NCBI RefSeq assembly: GCF_032854445.1
Contig: NC_088300.1
Coordinates: forward strand, 67,680,984-67,744,983
Direction: 5' to 3'
From: Liolophura sinensis
Lineage: Eukaryota; Mollusca; Polyplacophora; Chitonida; Chitonidae
DNA length: 64,000 bases
In this document: in pieces, positions 1-10,924 of the stretch
Numbering within the stretch: position 1 is the stretch's first letter
Layout of the letters: the number at the start of each line of letters is the position of its first letter
Program-made: the position numbers and the translations under genes
Notes under the pieces: generated by a model
The model's database searches: none
Told to the model about the DNA's origin: nothing
What the model saw: the letters and a program-made list of their open reading frames with translations, nothing else

Positions 1-26
1 CAAGTTGATCTCTCTGACTGTGTGCT

Positions 27-160
27 ATCACATCTGTTATTTACACATCTGTTACACATATTACATAACTGTTATTACACTTTGAATACATTACACTTTT
101 GTTATTACACTTCTGGTATGACACAGCTGGTTACATTTCACCTTTGATTCACACCTTATT
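27..160. repeat. Degenerate short-period TTACAC-rich repeat
   Basis: The opening of the window repeats variations of CTGTTATTACACTT with a spacing of roughly 20-25 bases (CATCTGTTATTTACAC, CTGTTATTACACTTTG, TTTTGTTATTACACTTCTGG). The copies differ in length and sequence, so this is a decayed tandem repeat or low-complexity tract. No reading frame or element ends are associated with it. Confidence 0.4.
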
Positions 161-875
161 CCATATCATTTGTGAACAAAACTGTTGATATAATTCATGG
201 AATATTAACTTTAATACCATATATATTGTTCTTGTGAAAGATGAATATGAAGAGTTACCTGACTTCACGTCTGATGTGAAATGTTCATGGTATTCACACT
301 TAACAGAGCAAAATTCTTCACATTTTATTTTAGAACATGCTATTTTTTATTGTCTTGCCTAGCACAATTAGTGGAAGCCGCATAAAACTTTGTTCTAGTC
401 TAATCGGGCCGATTCCACAAATCCATTTGTGGCTAAAGTCAAGATTTAAAACCTTGCCACAATGCTTTATAGTTATTTTCAATGTGAACATTGATCATTT
501 GGTGAAAATTTTAATTTGTAAGGCTTAAAGTAAACTGTCAGGTCGTATTTTATATTTTGACTTCATTCAGACATGGCTTCCTGGAATCAACCCCTGGTGA
601 TTGTTCTGCATAGCCATTGTAGACTTTAAGTTGGTTGTGACTACCAGGTGACGTAACTACCATGGTGACGTATGTTAAACACATAATCCTTGATGGTCAT
701 TACAGTCAACTTAACTTACGAATTGTACCATGAGACCAGAGATCAGTAAAAAATGTCTATTATTCGTGTAGCTGTTTGCCATGCAGGCACAGTTGTGTTT
801 TGGATGTGATACTATGTTGATACTAACATTGCATATTGTTATGAATATGTATGTTTATAAGCATATGTATACATC

Positions 876-912
<37 letters not shown>

Positions 913-2676
913 GTGTTTTCCTTTCTAACAAAGCCTCACCTCGCAATGTGCCCAGATTGTTTCTCGTATACATGTAGATTTTGTTTTATATATGTTGTGT
1001 TTTTTAAAAATATACTTGTACTGGTTTTTACCACAATTATAAACAAGTTGTGATATTTGGTGTCTTTCTTGTGGTCATTTTCAGTTGACAGTATATACGC
1101 TGTTGAGCGTAACAGCTAGCTTCTGAATCACAAAGACCATATATGTACAGTAGCATAATTTGGAATATTATTTTCCGCCAAAACAAGTTGTTCGAGTCGG
1201 TGTAAAACATATCATTATCTGCTGTTACGATGTGGTGCTTATGAACTTTCTGTTTGCGAGTACAGTAATGGCTACGCAGAAACGATGACGGTATTACAGG
1301 GAAAAAAAACACCGTAAACACCGAATTTTAAAACAAAGTAAGTGGTTGTCAATTGTTTGCATTTGTGGAATTACGCTCTAGCATGTTTGAAAAGGGTCAC
1401 GCTTACTTGTGCCGGTAACCATTCAAGGAACCGGGCTGAAATTGCATATCTGTATTAGACGAACTCAGTTGCAAATTTTTGCCACTTTCGTTGGTTTTGA
1501 TTTAGGCCTAATTCAGCATTGGAAGCATCACATCATTTGTATTGTAATAATGTATTCGGTCTGATTTAATTACTTGGATCAATAATATATTAAGTAATTG
1601 ATTATTGATTGGTTGATATACGCCACGTTCATGAATTTGGCACCAAATGGTTAACGGTTAGACAGAACCCGTTTGTCCTGCTGTGGCCTGTGGTAAACCT
1701 TTAAATCTGTGACAGGTAGCTTCAAGGAATACGAGAAATAATTATATTTTCATAATTAAGCAAATAATATAATATAATTAAGGACTTAATGTGTGAATTT
1801 CAAGCATTCAATAACGTGTCAAACTTTGACCTGGGATGATAATAAAATAAGACGAAATGCTAATTAAACACTCAAAGTTGTAAAAGTCTGAACAAGAGAG
1901 GTCAATCTTCATTGAAGATTAGCGTCGAAACAGAGTAGTCTCCCTGTACCTTTAACGTGCAGCTTGCATTGGAGCCCTACCTTGTGTTCTTTTTTTCCTT
2001 CTCTGTCGTTATATCAGGACCACGCCAACTCAACGAGGCTCTTATCATACTACAATGACAACTCTCTTAGTCGCTTAAACCAAGGAGAGGGCATACAGGG
2101 CCTACCATGTGATTATAGGTCCGGCCCTATACAAGTCTCACGCACCAAGTAAAATGTTTCCCTATATACATATGTTCTCACGGCCTCATCTTCTTTTCCG
2201 TGCTGTGTTTCAGACACGTGTGCTCTCTCCACCATACTATAACATACACCTGCTACCTGTAAACCCTTCGTGCAATAATGCAATCAATCAGTAAATTAAT
2301 GAATGAAGCAAACAAGAAACAAACAAATCAAACCCTCGATCTATGTATAGGTCCCGGTCAGTATCCTTCTCTACACGGCATTTTCTTCTCTTTTTTTTTC
2401 TATTCAACCAGCTTACGGCTGAGCATCTTTAACCTTTAGAACCCGGCCGACTCCCAGGCTGGGCATAAATACAGATCTCTTGTGACCAAGCGATTAAATG
2501 GCGCACACTCTATCCATTTCGCCAAGTGCATTTTTAGAAATCAAAAAATTATAAAATATCATAGTGCGATAGACGCGTGACTATTTAGTGTGTCTGCTGT
2601 CGTGTGGAGGGACATCCGGATCGTTCAATACAACAGTTCAACACTAGCTTTAAAACTTCAAATCTTGTGTGTGTGT
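161..2676. other. No supported gene; AT-rich single-copy-like sequence with a (TA)n tract
   Basis: Frames here are at most about 95 codons and low in complexity, for example the run encoding YIYIYI over the (TA)n tract near 881-907. I recognise no protein domain, RNA gene or repeat family. Short exons cannot be excluded. Confidence 0.5.
881..907. repeat. (TA)n microsatellite
   Basis: A near-perfect TA run of about 27 bases within AT-rich sequence. It can form a small cruciform. There are no flanking inverted arms, unlike the larger (TA)n tract near 10.2 kb. Confidence 0.9.
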
Positions 2677-2679
2677 CTG

Positions 2680-2842
2680 TAAGTTCAAGTCCGGGTCATG
2701 CTGGCTTCCTCTCCAGTCGGATGTAGCAAGGTCCTACAGCAACATTCGGATGGTCGTGGATTTTCCCCCGGTTTCTACCCGTTGTTTACGTGAAATATTC
2801 TTGAGAAAGGCGTAAAACACCAATCAAACCAAAATAACAAAA
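2680..2842 (+). mobile_element. SINE-like repeat family A, 5'-truncated copy
   Basis: Family A is a tRNA-headed, SINE-like repeat with many copies in this window. In the sense direction it reads: B-box-like AAGTTCAAGTCC, CATGCTGGCTTCCTCTCC, GGATGGTCGTGG, a C-rich GGTTTC block, GTGAAATATTCTTGAG, GGCGTAAAACACCAATCAAA, then an AAAT-rich tail. This copy starts at the B-box region next to a GT run, so the A-box part of the head is missing. It lacks the CCACCATAATGCTGGCCGCC block and ends in CAATCAAACC plus an A-rich stretch. The internal deletion and many differences from other copies suggest an old insertion. Confidence 0.75.
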
Positions 2843-3064
2843 TTGTTTCAGATTTCAACAGAAGTGTGTGTTTGTGTCCGAAGCAAATAGGATTAGTTTT
2901 CTTGCGTTATAGTATTTGTGCATTTGTACAGTATTTGTTTGTTTATAACTTTTCTTATTTTAGCTTGTGAGTGTCAGTGCCGGCCTATAACGAAATGCTA
3001 TATGATAAGATAACAGCACGATGGCCGACCCTATTATAACTGAAATCGGAATAAATACACAAGA
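2843..3064. other. No supported gene
   Basis: AT-rich sequence with no recognisable element. It ends at ACACAAGATTTT next to the (TTTA)n tract; the same ACACAAGATT string recurs at 3365 and 3549. Confidence 0.4.
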
Positions 3065-3068
3065 TTTT

Positions 3069-3097
<29 letters not shown>
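3065..3097. repeat. (TTTA)n microsatellite, possibly an orphan SINE tail
   Basis: About eight TTTA units. Minus-oriented copies of family A begin with exactly such a tract, so this may be a tail whose body was lost. No family A body follows on the right, where the sequence reads TACTAACAATAGGGG. Confidence 0.8.
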
Positions 3098-3100
<3 letters not shown>

Positions 3101-3119
3101 TAACAATAGGGGCAACAAT

Positions 3120-3335
3120 ATAATAACAATAACTTGTGTTATTTTCAACACAGAAATGTGTTACCTCAACACAAACACGATTTAAATAAATGTGAAGTAC
3201 ACATGTTTGTGTTACAAAAGAATAAAACACAAACATGTGTTGAACCAAAACGAGGTAATTTATGCAATATAGCAAAAACTTAGTGTATTTGCAACAAGTA
3301 TTGTGTATAACATCCAACACATCTTCTGTTCAATT
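3120..3335. repeat. CA/GT-rich degenerate repeat with a perfect 15-bp hairpin
   Basis: Variants of AACACAAA and TTTGTGTT recur throughout in both orientations. The strings ACACATGTTTGTGTT (3199-3213) and AACACAAACATGTGT (3226-3240) are perfect reverse complements with a 12-base loop. Related CA-rich sequence resumes after the SINE copy, at 3541-3625, which suggests that the SINE inserted into this tract. No gene is supported. Confidence 0.6.
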
Positions 3336-3371
3336 CTTTCGACGCAAGACCTTGAGTTAACTAAACACAAG

Positions 3372-3548
3372 ATTTATTTATTTATTTGATTGGCGGTTTG
3401 CGCCGTACTCAAGAAAATTTCACTTATACGACGGCGGCCAGCATTATGGTGAGAGGAAACCGGCAGAGCCCGAGGTAAACCCACGACCATCCACAGGTTG
3501 CCGACAGACCTTCCCACTCTAAACGCAAGACACAGTCGCTCAAATATG
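3372..3548 (-). mobile_element. SINE-like repeat family A with candidate 10-bp target-site duplication
   Basis: In the plus direction it reads ATTTATTTATTTGATTGG, then a diverged GTACTCAAGAAAATTTCAC, CGACGGCGGCCAGCATTATGG, GAGGAAACCGGCAGAGCCCG and CCACGACCATCC. This is the reverse complement of the family A consensus. ACACAAGATT occurs immediately left (3365-3374) and again at 3549-3558, which fits a target-site duplication. The head portion past 3525 is badly diverged, so the right boundary depends on that duplication. The same 10-mer also occurs at 3057, so chance in this CA-rich context is possible. Confidence 0.7.
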
Positions 3549-3674
3549 ACACAAGATTATTGTTGGAAAGAAAACAAGCTTGTGTTCATGCAACACAAGT
3601 GTTTTTGTGTTTGTGTGTGTGATCAAATTGCAAAGAGCGCATCCTGTAGGCCTAAATTGAAGCTTTTCAACATC

Positions 3675-3757
3675 ATTTATTTATGTCATTGGTGTTTTAC
3701 GCCGCATATTTCACTTCTACGACCGCGGCCACCATTTTATTGAGAGGAAACCGGGTT
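3675..3757 (-). mobile_element. SINE-like repeat family A, tail fragment
   Basis: Begins ATTTATTTATGTCATTGG and continues TGTTTTACGCCG, ATTTCACTTCTACGACCG, CGGCCACCATTTTATTG and AGAGGAAACCGGG, then loses similarity. Only the tail-proximal third remains. The CTCAAGAAT block between the two recognisable parts is deleted. Confidence 0.7.
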
Positions 3758-4620
3758 TTGAACGTAATGCATGGGTTGTCTTAACTAATTATCTGTTTTG
3801 ATAATAAACCAAGTTTATGTTCGATAAATATTTGACATGTTGAGATAACTCTGCTAAAATCTCTATCAACGTTGAATAGAAAAGTCGGCTCAGCACTAAA
3901 GAGCATTATAGTAACCAAGCCGTAAACATATGAAAATTCGCGGATATCCTTTACCGTCGACCTTGCGCGGTTTTATTCCCCCTGCGGTTGGCCTTCGAGT
4001 CACCGTGTACACAGAGCTAATCAGTGTCCCTTGTATCTGGGAATCTCCAAGGAATTCTTTTATTGCGTTGTCGATATGCACTCTGCCAGGATTCCTTACC
4101 CAAATGGAGCCGTTATAGGAATCTATTGCCTTATTTGCATTCAACTCTCAGCTCTCTTTACCCTACCTGACGATATTTATGTTTAATAGAAGAATCGGCG
4201 AAGGTACTTTATCGCGGGCAAGACAATTGGCAAATTGCTCCTTGGCATCACCGTTAATCAATTATACTTTGAATCGATAGCCTCTGGGACACCAACGGTA
4301 ATCGAGTCCATGACCTTATAAATGGCATCGATCTATAAGAATGCCTCCCCAAAACGGTATTTTGGTATAGGCATGCTCAGACGCGGTGCGTTTGGACGGT
4401 CCATTTCTGAAATACCTAAGGATTTGAGATTGAGGATGTTGGTTTGTAATGTAGGTCTCACAAACCCCCTTTGGAATTCACATTAAGCAACAGTTTAAAT
4501 TCAGCATTCCTCGCGAATAAATAGGCAAAGTCACATCCTTGAATTACCCTGCTGGTATAATGCTTAATACTTGCAATACCATGCATGTTCTAATCAAGGG
4601 CATGCATGAGTTCATGAAAT
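3758..4620. other. No supported gene
   Basis: Frames here reach about 82 codons and overlap on opposite strands (around 3896-4144) without recognisable domains. No repeat family of this window is seen. Confidence 0.45.
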
Positions 4621-4624
4621 CCGG

Positions 4625-4700
4625 GCATTTCGATTGCCAAGTGGTCATCGCGCCGGCGTTGTAAGCGTGAATAGACCCGGGTTCAATTTCGCGTAGGGTC
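4625..4700 (+). pseudogene. tRNA-like relic (SINE head or tRNA pseudogene)
   Basis: TTGCCAAGTGG at 4634-4644 fits an internal promoter A box (TRGCNNAGTGG, one mismatch). GGGTTCAATTTCG near 4679 resembles a B box at a tRNA-like distance. The arms do not pair well enough for a working tRNA cloverleaf. It may be the decayed head of a SINE other than families A-C, since no body is recognised downstream. A chance match is possible. Confidence 0.35.
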
Positions 4701-4825
4701 ATTCTTTATACAGCCGGTCCGGGGATTACTCACAGAGCTTAGATCAGAAAAGTTGCGGTGCGCGGTAAGCGGTAGGCGATTCCAAGGGACCAGTCATTAC
4801 TTTTTCAAACTTGAACATTCGAATA

Positions 4826-5462
4826 TATCAAAGTTGACACCAGCCAACTCCAGGGAGCGCTACAATCGAATCGCCGTCGAATCACCCCCACACACAATAC
4901 TGAATGGTCTAGATGATCGAGCAACCAAATTCAAACAATATACATTACTTCTGATCCTCTTTCACATGGCACCAAAGTTGACAACATCGAACTCCAGGGG
5001 GCGCTGCAATCGAACCGCCGTCGAATCGCCTACTGGCTCACACAGGGAATGCCACAACACCTTGAGCAACCAAATTTTTACACGACACCAAAGTTGACAC
5101 CAAACGAATTGCCGTCCAATCGCCGTCCAATCGCCTTCTGGCTCACACAGGCAATAATTCTTAAATGGTTTAGAGCTACCAAACTTACACAACATGTATA
5201 TCACTACTGATCCTCTTTCACGCTACAATCGAATCGCCTTCGAATCGCCTACTGGCTGACACAGGCAATAGTAGAAGGTCTCGAGCAACCAAAGTTACAC
5301 AGTATACACCCCTCCTGATTTTCTTTCACCTGGCATCAAAGGATGAGTAGATATGTGTCTTGGATAAGTTTGGTTGCTCCAGACCATTTACTATTGCCTG
5401 TGTGAGCCATAAGGCGATTCGATTGCAGCGCCCGCTGGAGTCTGATGGTGGCAACTTAGGTG
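4826..5462. repeat. Direct array of about 115-145-bp units capped by an inverted copy
   Basis: Four direct units start near 4830, 4974, 5091 and 5219. Shared blocks are CCAAAGTTGACACCA, AACTCCAGG, GCGCTACAATCGAATCGCC, CTACTGGCTCACACAGGCAA, GGTCTCGAGCAACCAAA and CTGATCCTCTTTCAC. Units three and four have lost the AACTCCAGG block. A fifth copy at 5366-5461 is reverse-complemented (GGTTGCTCCAGACC, ACTATTGCCTGTGTGAGCC, GGCGATTCGATTGCAGCG). Unit four and the inverted copy can fold into a hairpin with arms of roughly 65-75 bp and a spacer of about 70 bp. The small reading frames on both strands here are by-products of the repeat. Confidence 0.8.
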
Positions 5463-7310
5463 TCTGATCTACAGAGGGTACCTGGATTACTGTTAAAAGA
5501 TGGTATATACCGATGCTGGCTATGACATATCTATACTTCGGATGACTTAAGGGATCGGTGCATCTTATTCAAAATATAAGGACTGATTCGAACTGTTATT
5601 ATTAGTGAAATTGTTCTTATTGTAAACTGATACAGGTCACCTTCAAAAGTGTGAAATATCGCCTTTATCTTCGTAAAGATAATATTAATATTTTACTTGA
5701 AATGTTGTAATGTTTGTTAATTGTATGCATATCAGAGATCTTTGGCAAAATCAAATCAGTTGCATTTTATGTATGTACCAAGAATAGCTCAGTTTATTGC
5801 CTTTCTATAAGTATCAGATACGAAATATTTATACTGTTAAACTATACAGTTTGAAAAAATTGTAATACGATCCGCATTGCAAATTTTAGGAATTTTATGT
5901 TATTTTGAACGGTAACTTGTATACACAGACGCAGCCAATATTTTGTGAAAGGTAATTATTTAGGCTATTCTAAAATAATAACAAAAAATTATCCAAATTT
6001 TGGGCCGAACCTTCTCGTTGTATAGTATCTAATTTAACTTGTACTCTACGCCATGCATGTACTGATGAATATTTCACTCGACGACAAACAAAAAAAAGTA
6101 CGACAGTTAGAGGTTTGTTCATGAAAGAAAGCCAGAAAATATCCGTTACTGTAAGTATACCGGGCGGACCTGTGGACATGTACACAACTTAATTGGTGTA
6201 GATTAATTCCGGCACGTAAGCTCATCATTTAAGGGCTAGTGGCCTGCGAGAGAAATTAAGACATACCGGTATAGTGTAGTTTGGCTAGCTCAGGACCGAC
6301 CTACATCTTACTATATACGAAACCAATAACACTGGTATAGGCCTAGTTGCATCTCACAAGACGTATGTTGTACACGCTTTACAAGATATATATTTACTGC
6401 AGGAAAAGAGCGTACAAATTTAAAGCAATTAACGCACATGTATATGGAAGCACACTGAAAGTTCATTAGACTCTACAGTTACAACACAATGAATTTAAAA
6501 ATTACATTAAACGGTCGGGTTCAACGATCTCATTAGCAATGCTTAGGGCATTGACATGTCGACATGTTGATGTTCCTGTCAATAAGTTCATCTGCGAACA
6601 AAATTCTTGTGGTCCACACTCATGTTTGTGTAGTCAGGTATGCATCAAAGGAGCTATTGAAATTCGTACATTTTGTGGCGTGCTTACGTTAAAACAAATC
6701 GCTTTAACGCCATCGTCATTGACACCAAACATGAAAATATATTGTAGATATATATTTTTATAGAGATATTTTCCAGGTATATTTCTGGTGCTAATTGCTT
6801 CGTTTACGGGCAATGTGAACCGTAAGAAATGCACATCATTAATGCGGCCGTGGATGGATCCCGCACGCAGAGATGGGGAGGCTTGTACTCCTCCAAGAAT
6901 AGCACTGCACATGTGTTGTAGGCACTCCAGGATTAGCCCACCGGGCCAAGGAGCGTGAGAAACTATTCACCTTCTGATAAACATACAAACATCACTTTGA
7001 TGAATACAGCCAGCAGTGAATATGGTTTCTGTGGTCTGAACAAACAGCTTTGTATAGCATACCCTCAACGGAATGGTGTCACAGGGTTATGGCCCTTTGG
7101 TCAGATTCGACTACCTCTGAAAACTGCTTGACGCTGTTTACAGGGCGATTGCTTCACTCGAAATTGCGTGTGTAATTTCTTTTTGTCTACATATTTCTTT
7201 TGCTTTTACATATTCGTAATATAAATACTACATTTTCTCTTCTAACAGAGGACGCCGATCCATTTATGCATTTGCTGCAGTGCTACTTGCTTCCCATATA
7301 CAGGCCTCTC
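5463..7310. other. No supported gene
   Basis: AT-rich sequence. A small palindrome (TTATCTT-CGTA-AAGATAA) lies near 5660. Frames are under 95 codons and unrecognised. No family A-C copy is visible. Confidence 0.45.
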
Positions 7311-7315
7311 ATTAG

Positions 7316-7610
7316 ACCTGCACCTTTTGATTAAACATTAATGAAATTCTCTATGACCTACACCTGTAGATTAAAACTTAATGTAATGCTATGTGATCTC
7401 CACATTTTGCTTAAAACTTAATTTAATTTTATATCATCTACACCTTTTTATTAAAACTTATTGTTATTCTATATGACTTACATCTTTAGATTAAAACTTA
7501 TTGTTATTCTATATGACTTACACCTTTAGATTAAAACTGAATGTAATTCAATATCACCTACACATTCTGAATGAAACTTAATATAATTCCATATACAGAA
7601 ATATAACTTA
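7316..7610. repeat. 40-bp minisatellite, about 7 diverged copies
   Basis: The unit is approximately CTACACCTTTAGATTAAAAC followed by TTAATGTAATTCTATATGAC. The fourth and fifth units are almost identical (TTATTGTTATTCTATATGAC in both), while outer units carry several substitutions each. This gradient fits a tandem array ageing at its edges. A 40-bp period is not a multiple of three, so no protein repeat results. Confidence 0.9.
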
Positions 7611-7782
7611 ATGAATAACATGATATTCGTTCCTCAGCAAAAGTCACAGCTCATAATGAAGGCCAATTAGCCGTCAGAATGTTAGCTGTTATAGGACCTG
7701 CATTTTCAAAATTATCTGTATTCCAAGCATAAGACTACGCATGTAGACCTTATAATAAGCTGATGTAGGAAGCATACTAGCT
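7611..7782. other. No supported gene
   Basis: A short AT-rich spacer between the minisatellite and a SINE tail. Nothing is recognised. Confidence 0.4.
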
Positions 7783-7783
7783 G

Positions 7784-7877
7784 ATCCCACCATAATGCTG
7801 GCCGCCAACGTATGAAAGAATATTCTTTAATACGACGTAAAACACCAAATAAATAAAAATAAATACATAAATAAATT
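7784..7877 (+). mobile_element. SINE-like repeat family A, 3' end only
   Basis: Starts at CCCACCATAATGCTGGCCGCC, continues GAATATTCTTTAATACGACG and TAAAACACCAAATAAATAAA, and ends in a long AAAT/AAATAC-rich tail. The head and the first half of the body are absent. The expanded tail suggests later slippage. Confidence 0.75.
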
Positions 7878-8212
7878 GTAGATGTTACATGAAGTGAACA
7901 TTATCTGATAACATTATCATTAGGCCTATCTGTAGAATTGCTCAGTTAATCTTGTATTGCGATCTAAGAAATGTCTCTGGGTTCTTGGCGCGTGAAAGCG
8001 ATCCAAAAGAATTCCACCCGCCATGGGGGTTGTTAATTCCTACATAGGCCTATTTATTTTAATGGTATGCCCATCCGAAACTGTTTTGGCCTATCTTTTT
8101 ACATATCTTTCTCAACCTGATTATATAAGCTATCTCATTTGAATACGAATAAAGAAGTTCACTAGGTATACGCATGAAGCAAACGGGTGTCATATGTCAA
8201 AGTATGCGACTT
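7878..8212. other. No supported gene
   Basis: Nothing recognisable on either strand. Frames are short. Confidence 0.4.
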
Positions 8213-8214
8213 CA

Positions 8215-8285
8215 TCTTTTCTGTCGTCGTCGACCGAAACATTTTTAAGTATGATGTTAAACCCCAAGCATTCATTCATTCGTCT
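8215..8285 (+). mobile_element. Repeat family B, 3' end fragment
   Basis: CGTCGTCGACCGAAACATTT, AAGTATGATGTTAAACCCC and AAGCATTCATTCATTC match the 3' end of the longer copy at 17588-17841 (GTACGATGTTAAACCCCAAG plus a TCAC tail). The ending microsatellite is TCAT here and TCAC there, which fits tail variation of a dispersed SINE-like family. Confidence 0.7.
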
Positions 8286-10132
8286 TTTGTGTAACCAATA
8301 TAATCTAATGGCACGCCATTGGAAAGACAAGCAACTAACGCGACCTTTCCCACCTTCATTTCAGAAGAGCTATATATTGCTGATTCGTTTCTCAATTCAA
8401 ATCTGTCCATCACACACCTTGTTCACATTACCGGATAAAATCTGATACCCAAGTCTTTATGCATTTCTCTCGTTAGCTGCACGGTGCACTTCAATGACCT
8501 CAGCGACGATTAGCACGTGTCAAGCCTGCATGCATGAGTATGTGTCACTCTGCAAGTGACTGACCACATAGCGCATACATCTGTGTCCACTTGTCGGGTT
8601 CTCGATATCTGCGGCGTGTAGCCTGGCTAACCGCAGTGTGAAACTAACTGACATGTGCCGGGAAAGGAGAAGTATATATATACATCATCTGATGTAAATA
8701 GCTGCAACTGGCAATGACATCGTAATTTCAGAATTGGTGATTATATTTCCATATCTATATCTGTATAAAGACTATATTTGTGTGATAATGATCAGTGACT
8801 AATATGACTATCAATACATAATTATATATAAATAATAAGAAAAAGGAAAGCATGTATGGGTTGCCCATATGATTTACTGTAGGCCTATATTGGGTATGGC
8901 GTACAGCAGAACACTGCGGAGGTGGAGTCGATTCCAATTTAAATTAAATTTCATTTTGTCTGTACCACATACTCTATATAAAAGACCACTTCACAGAGAG
9001 TAAAACTAAAGCAGCGGCGAATATGTCATAGTACAACCTAATATCAGTTTACCTCAGTTATTTTTTTTCCTACTGTCCATGCAGGTTAGATGCTTAAATA
9101 TAGCAGCAATTCACACCCACCCTAGCACCGTGTTTAATGAACCGTGCTGAATTAGATAAAAAGATGTAGTGATGTTACAACTGCAATTTATTAGATTAAC
9201 TGTACTCAAAATCCATTAAACATACAAAACCATGCCAAACAATGGGACAGAAGGGCCGTTCTGTTCAGTATAAAGCAAGAACTTTAATTATAACCACCTG
9301 ATCCGATGCTAAAATATATAAAATGACATTCACAAGCTCGATCCAGTTATCATTGATCTCCGAGAGTCCGAATAACTGTATATAATCCAGAAATATTTTA
9401 GGTTTAGTGATTTCTTTTCCGATGTGAAATTAATTGCTACTTATTGATATGGAGAAATATTCTGATATTGAGTATTGAAGACATATAGGCTACTTATGGG
9501 GTGTACATGTGCAAGATACTGGTTCAATATATAGATTTTCTAATGCCAACATGTCAGTAGCGTTAACTTTCAGTTTGGTGGACCCATTCTTCCCGTGGCC
9601 TTGTTTCTACCGGGGCCAGCCATTAAGCAATGTAACTACATCGGAAGCACCTCGTTTGATCTGCCAAAAAAAAAAAAAAAATAACGAAATGTGGGTAATG
9701 GGATGAAGATGCTGGGTCTTTGCCCCAGTTCCCCTTGGGGACGGACTTGCCAGTGATCACTGGTGTGCATTCCACTCTACAGAATGGCCTTGTCAGCTAG
9801 CATTAATTCCTATTGCAGACTTAAGTTCATATGAAAAAAGAGGCTATGGCGCATCGCATTATGGCTTCAAAGAAAGCAGAAAGGAATCTAACCAACCGAT
9901 GGACGAAAAGTGACTGGAAAGACCCCAGGAGCGGCTGCTTTTCATCAAAAAGGTCTGCCTAATCTCCGGAACCATTCGGTACATTATCGTGTTCATTATC
10001 AACTTAAATGCCATCCTAATCGATCGTTCATATTTATAGAAGAGGTCATGTGTGTTTGAGTGTATTCTTCGAAAGTTACATTCAAATTGTTACATTCAAA
10101 TCGCATTGCTATTTCGGCTTGCGCCATACAGT
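8286..10132. other. No supported gene
   Basis: AT-rich sequence with an A15 run near 9666. Frames are 60-83 codons without recognisable domains. No repeat family of this window is seen. Confidence 0.45.
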
Positions 10133-10144
10133 ATACATTGAAAC

Positions 10145-10218
<74 letters not shown>

Positions 10219-10239
10219 CAAATACACGTTTCAATGTAT
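10133..10239. repeat. (TA)n tract with perfect 18-bp inverted flanks
   Basis: ATACATTGAAACGTGTAT (10133-10150) and ATACACGTTTCAATGTAT (10222-10239) are perfect reverse complements. They flank about 65 bases of uninterrupted TA (10147-10215), which is itself self-complementary. The whole can extrude as one long hairpin. The YIYIYI frames on both strands are artefacts of this tract. Confidence 0.9.
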
Positions 10240-10586
10240 ATGTATATATATATATACATACTGGTCTAGTGTGCATAGGGCATGTTCTGATGCTCAATGA
10301 AACATTTCTGATCTGAGAAAGCAATATTTTGAAGGCAGAGCAGCTTATTCATAATGCTCCAACATTTCTTATATGTTAACTCGGTACCATGCAAACGACA
10401 CTTTAAAATAGCAAGCATTGGAGATCATACAAGTTTAATACTGATGGTGTAATTGGCGATTGAAATGCCATGGCTACATGTAGAGGGCTTGATTGAACAC
10501 CAATGAGGTCAACGACCAGAGACAACGTGTTGAAAGTGACGTACCACTTGAGATAAAAATAAAACGGTCAAGCTAATATTTGCACG
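10240..10586. other. No supported gene
   Basis: A further short TA run is at 10240-10257. Otherwise nothing recognised. Confidence 0.4.
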
Positions 10587-10924
10587 GCAACAGGGGAGTT
10601 TCGAGATGAAACTCTTTTGTCGTCAAAGGTACAAACAGTCCTACTGTGTCATGTGAATGATGAAAAATGTTAGGCAACCTTTGTTGAAATTGATTTGCTG
10701 ATCACCTGACTATTTCTCTTAGGAACTCCTCAAGTTCACAAACGTTCAGATTTTCAATTTTCTCTATCAGTTGTCTGCTCTATGTTACTCTTTTTTCAGA
10801 CGCTCATGTTATAGTGAATGTGACCAAAAATAGTTGCCTTACATTGCTGACAGGTCACATGATGTACTTGAACTTTTTCTACCTTCATCGATGGAAGAGT
10901 TCGAACTCGAAACTCTCCTATTGC
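10587..10924. mobile_element. MITE-like element with about 100-bp terminal inverted repeats
   Basis: The left arm (about 10587-10688) begins GCAACAGGGGAGTTTCGAG. The reverse complement of the right arm (about 10818-10924) begins GCAATAGGAGAGTTTCGAG. The arms stay alignable for about 100 bases, including CTCTT..TCG, a TCATGTGA block, and AATGTTAGGCAAC matched by AATGTAAGGCAAC. The interior of about 130 bp has no coding capacity. The size and long inverted ends fit a non-autonomous DNA transposon or foldback element. No clear target-site duplication is seen. A related arm lies at 61233-61335. Confidence 0.75.

Noticed and set aside
9999-10324. Four overlapping frames rich in YIYIYI
   Set aside because: All are translations of the (TA)n tract on both strands.
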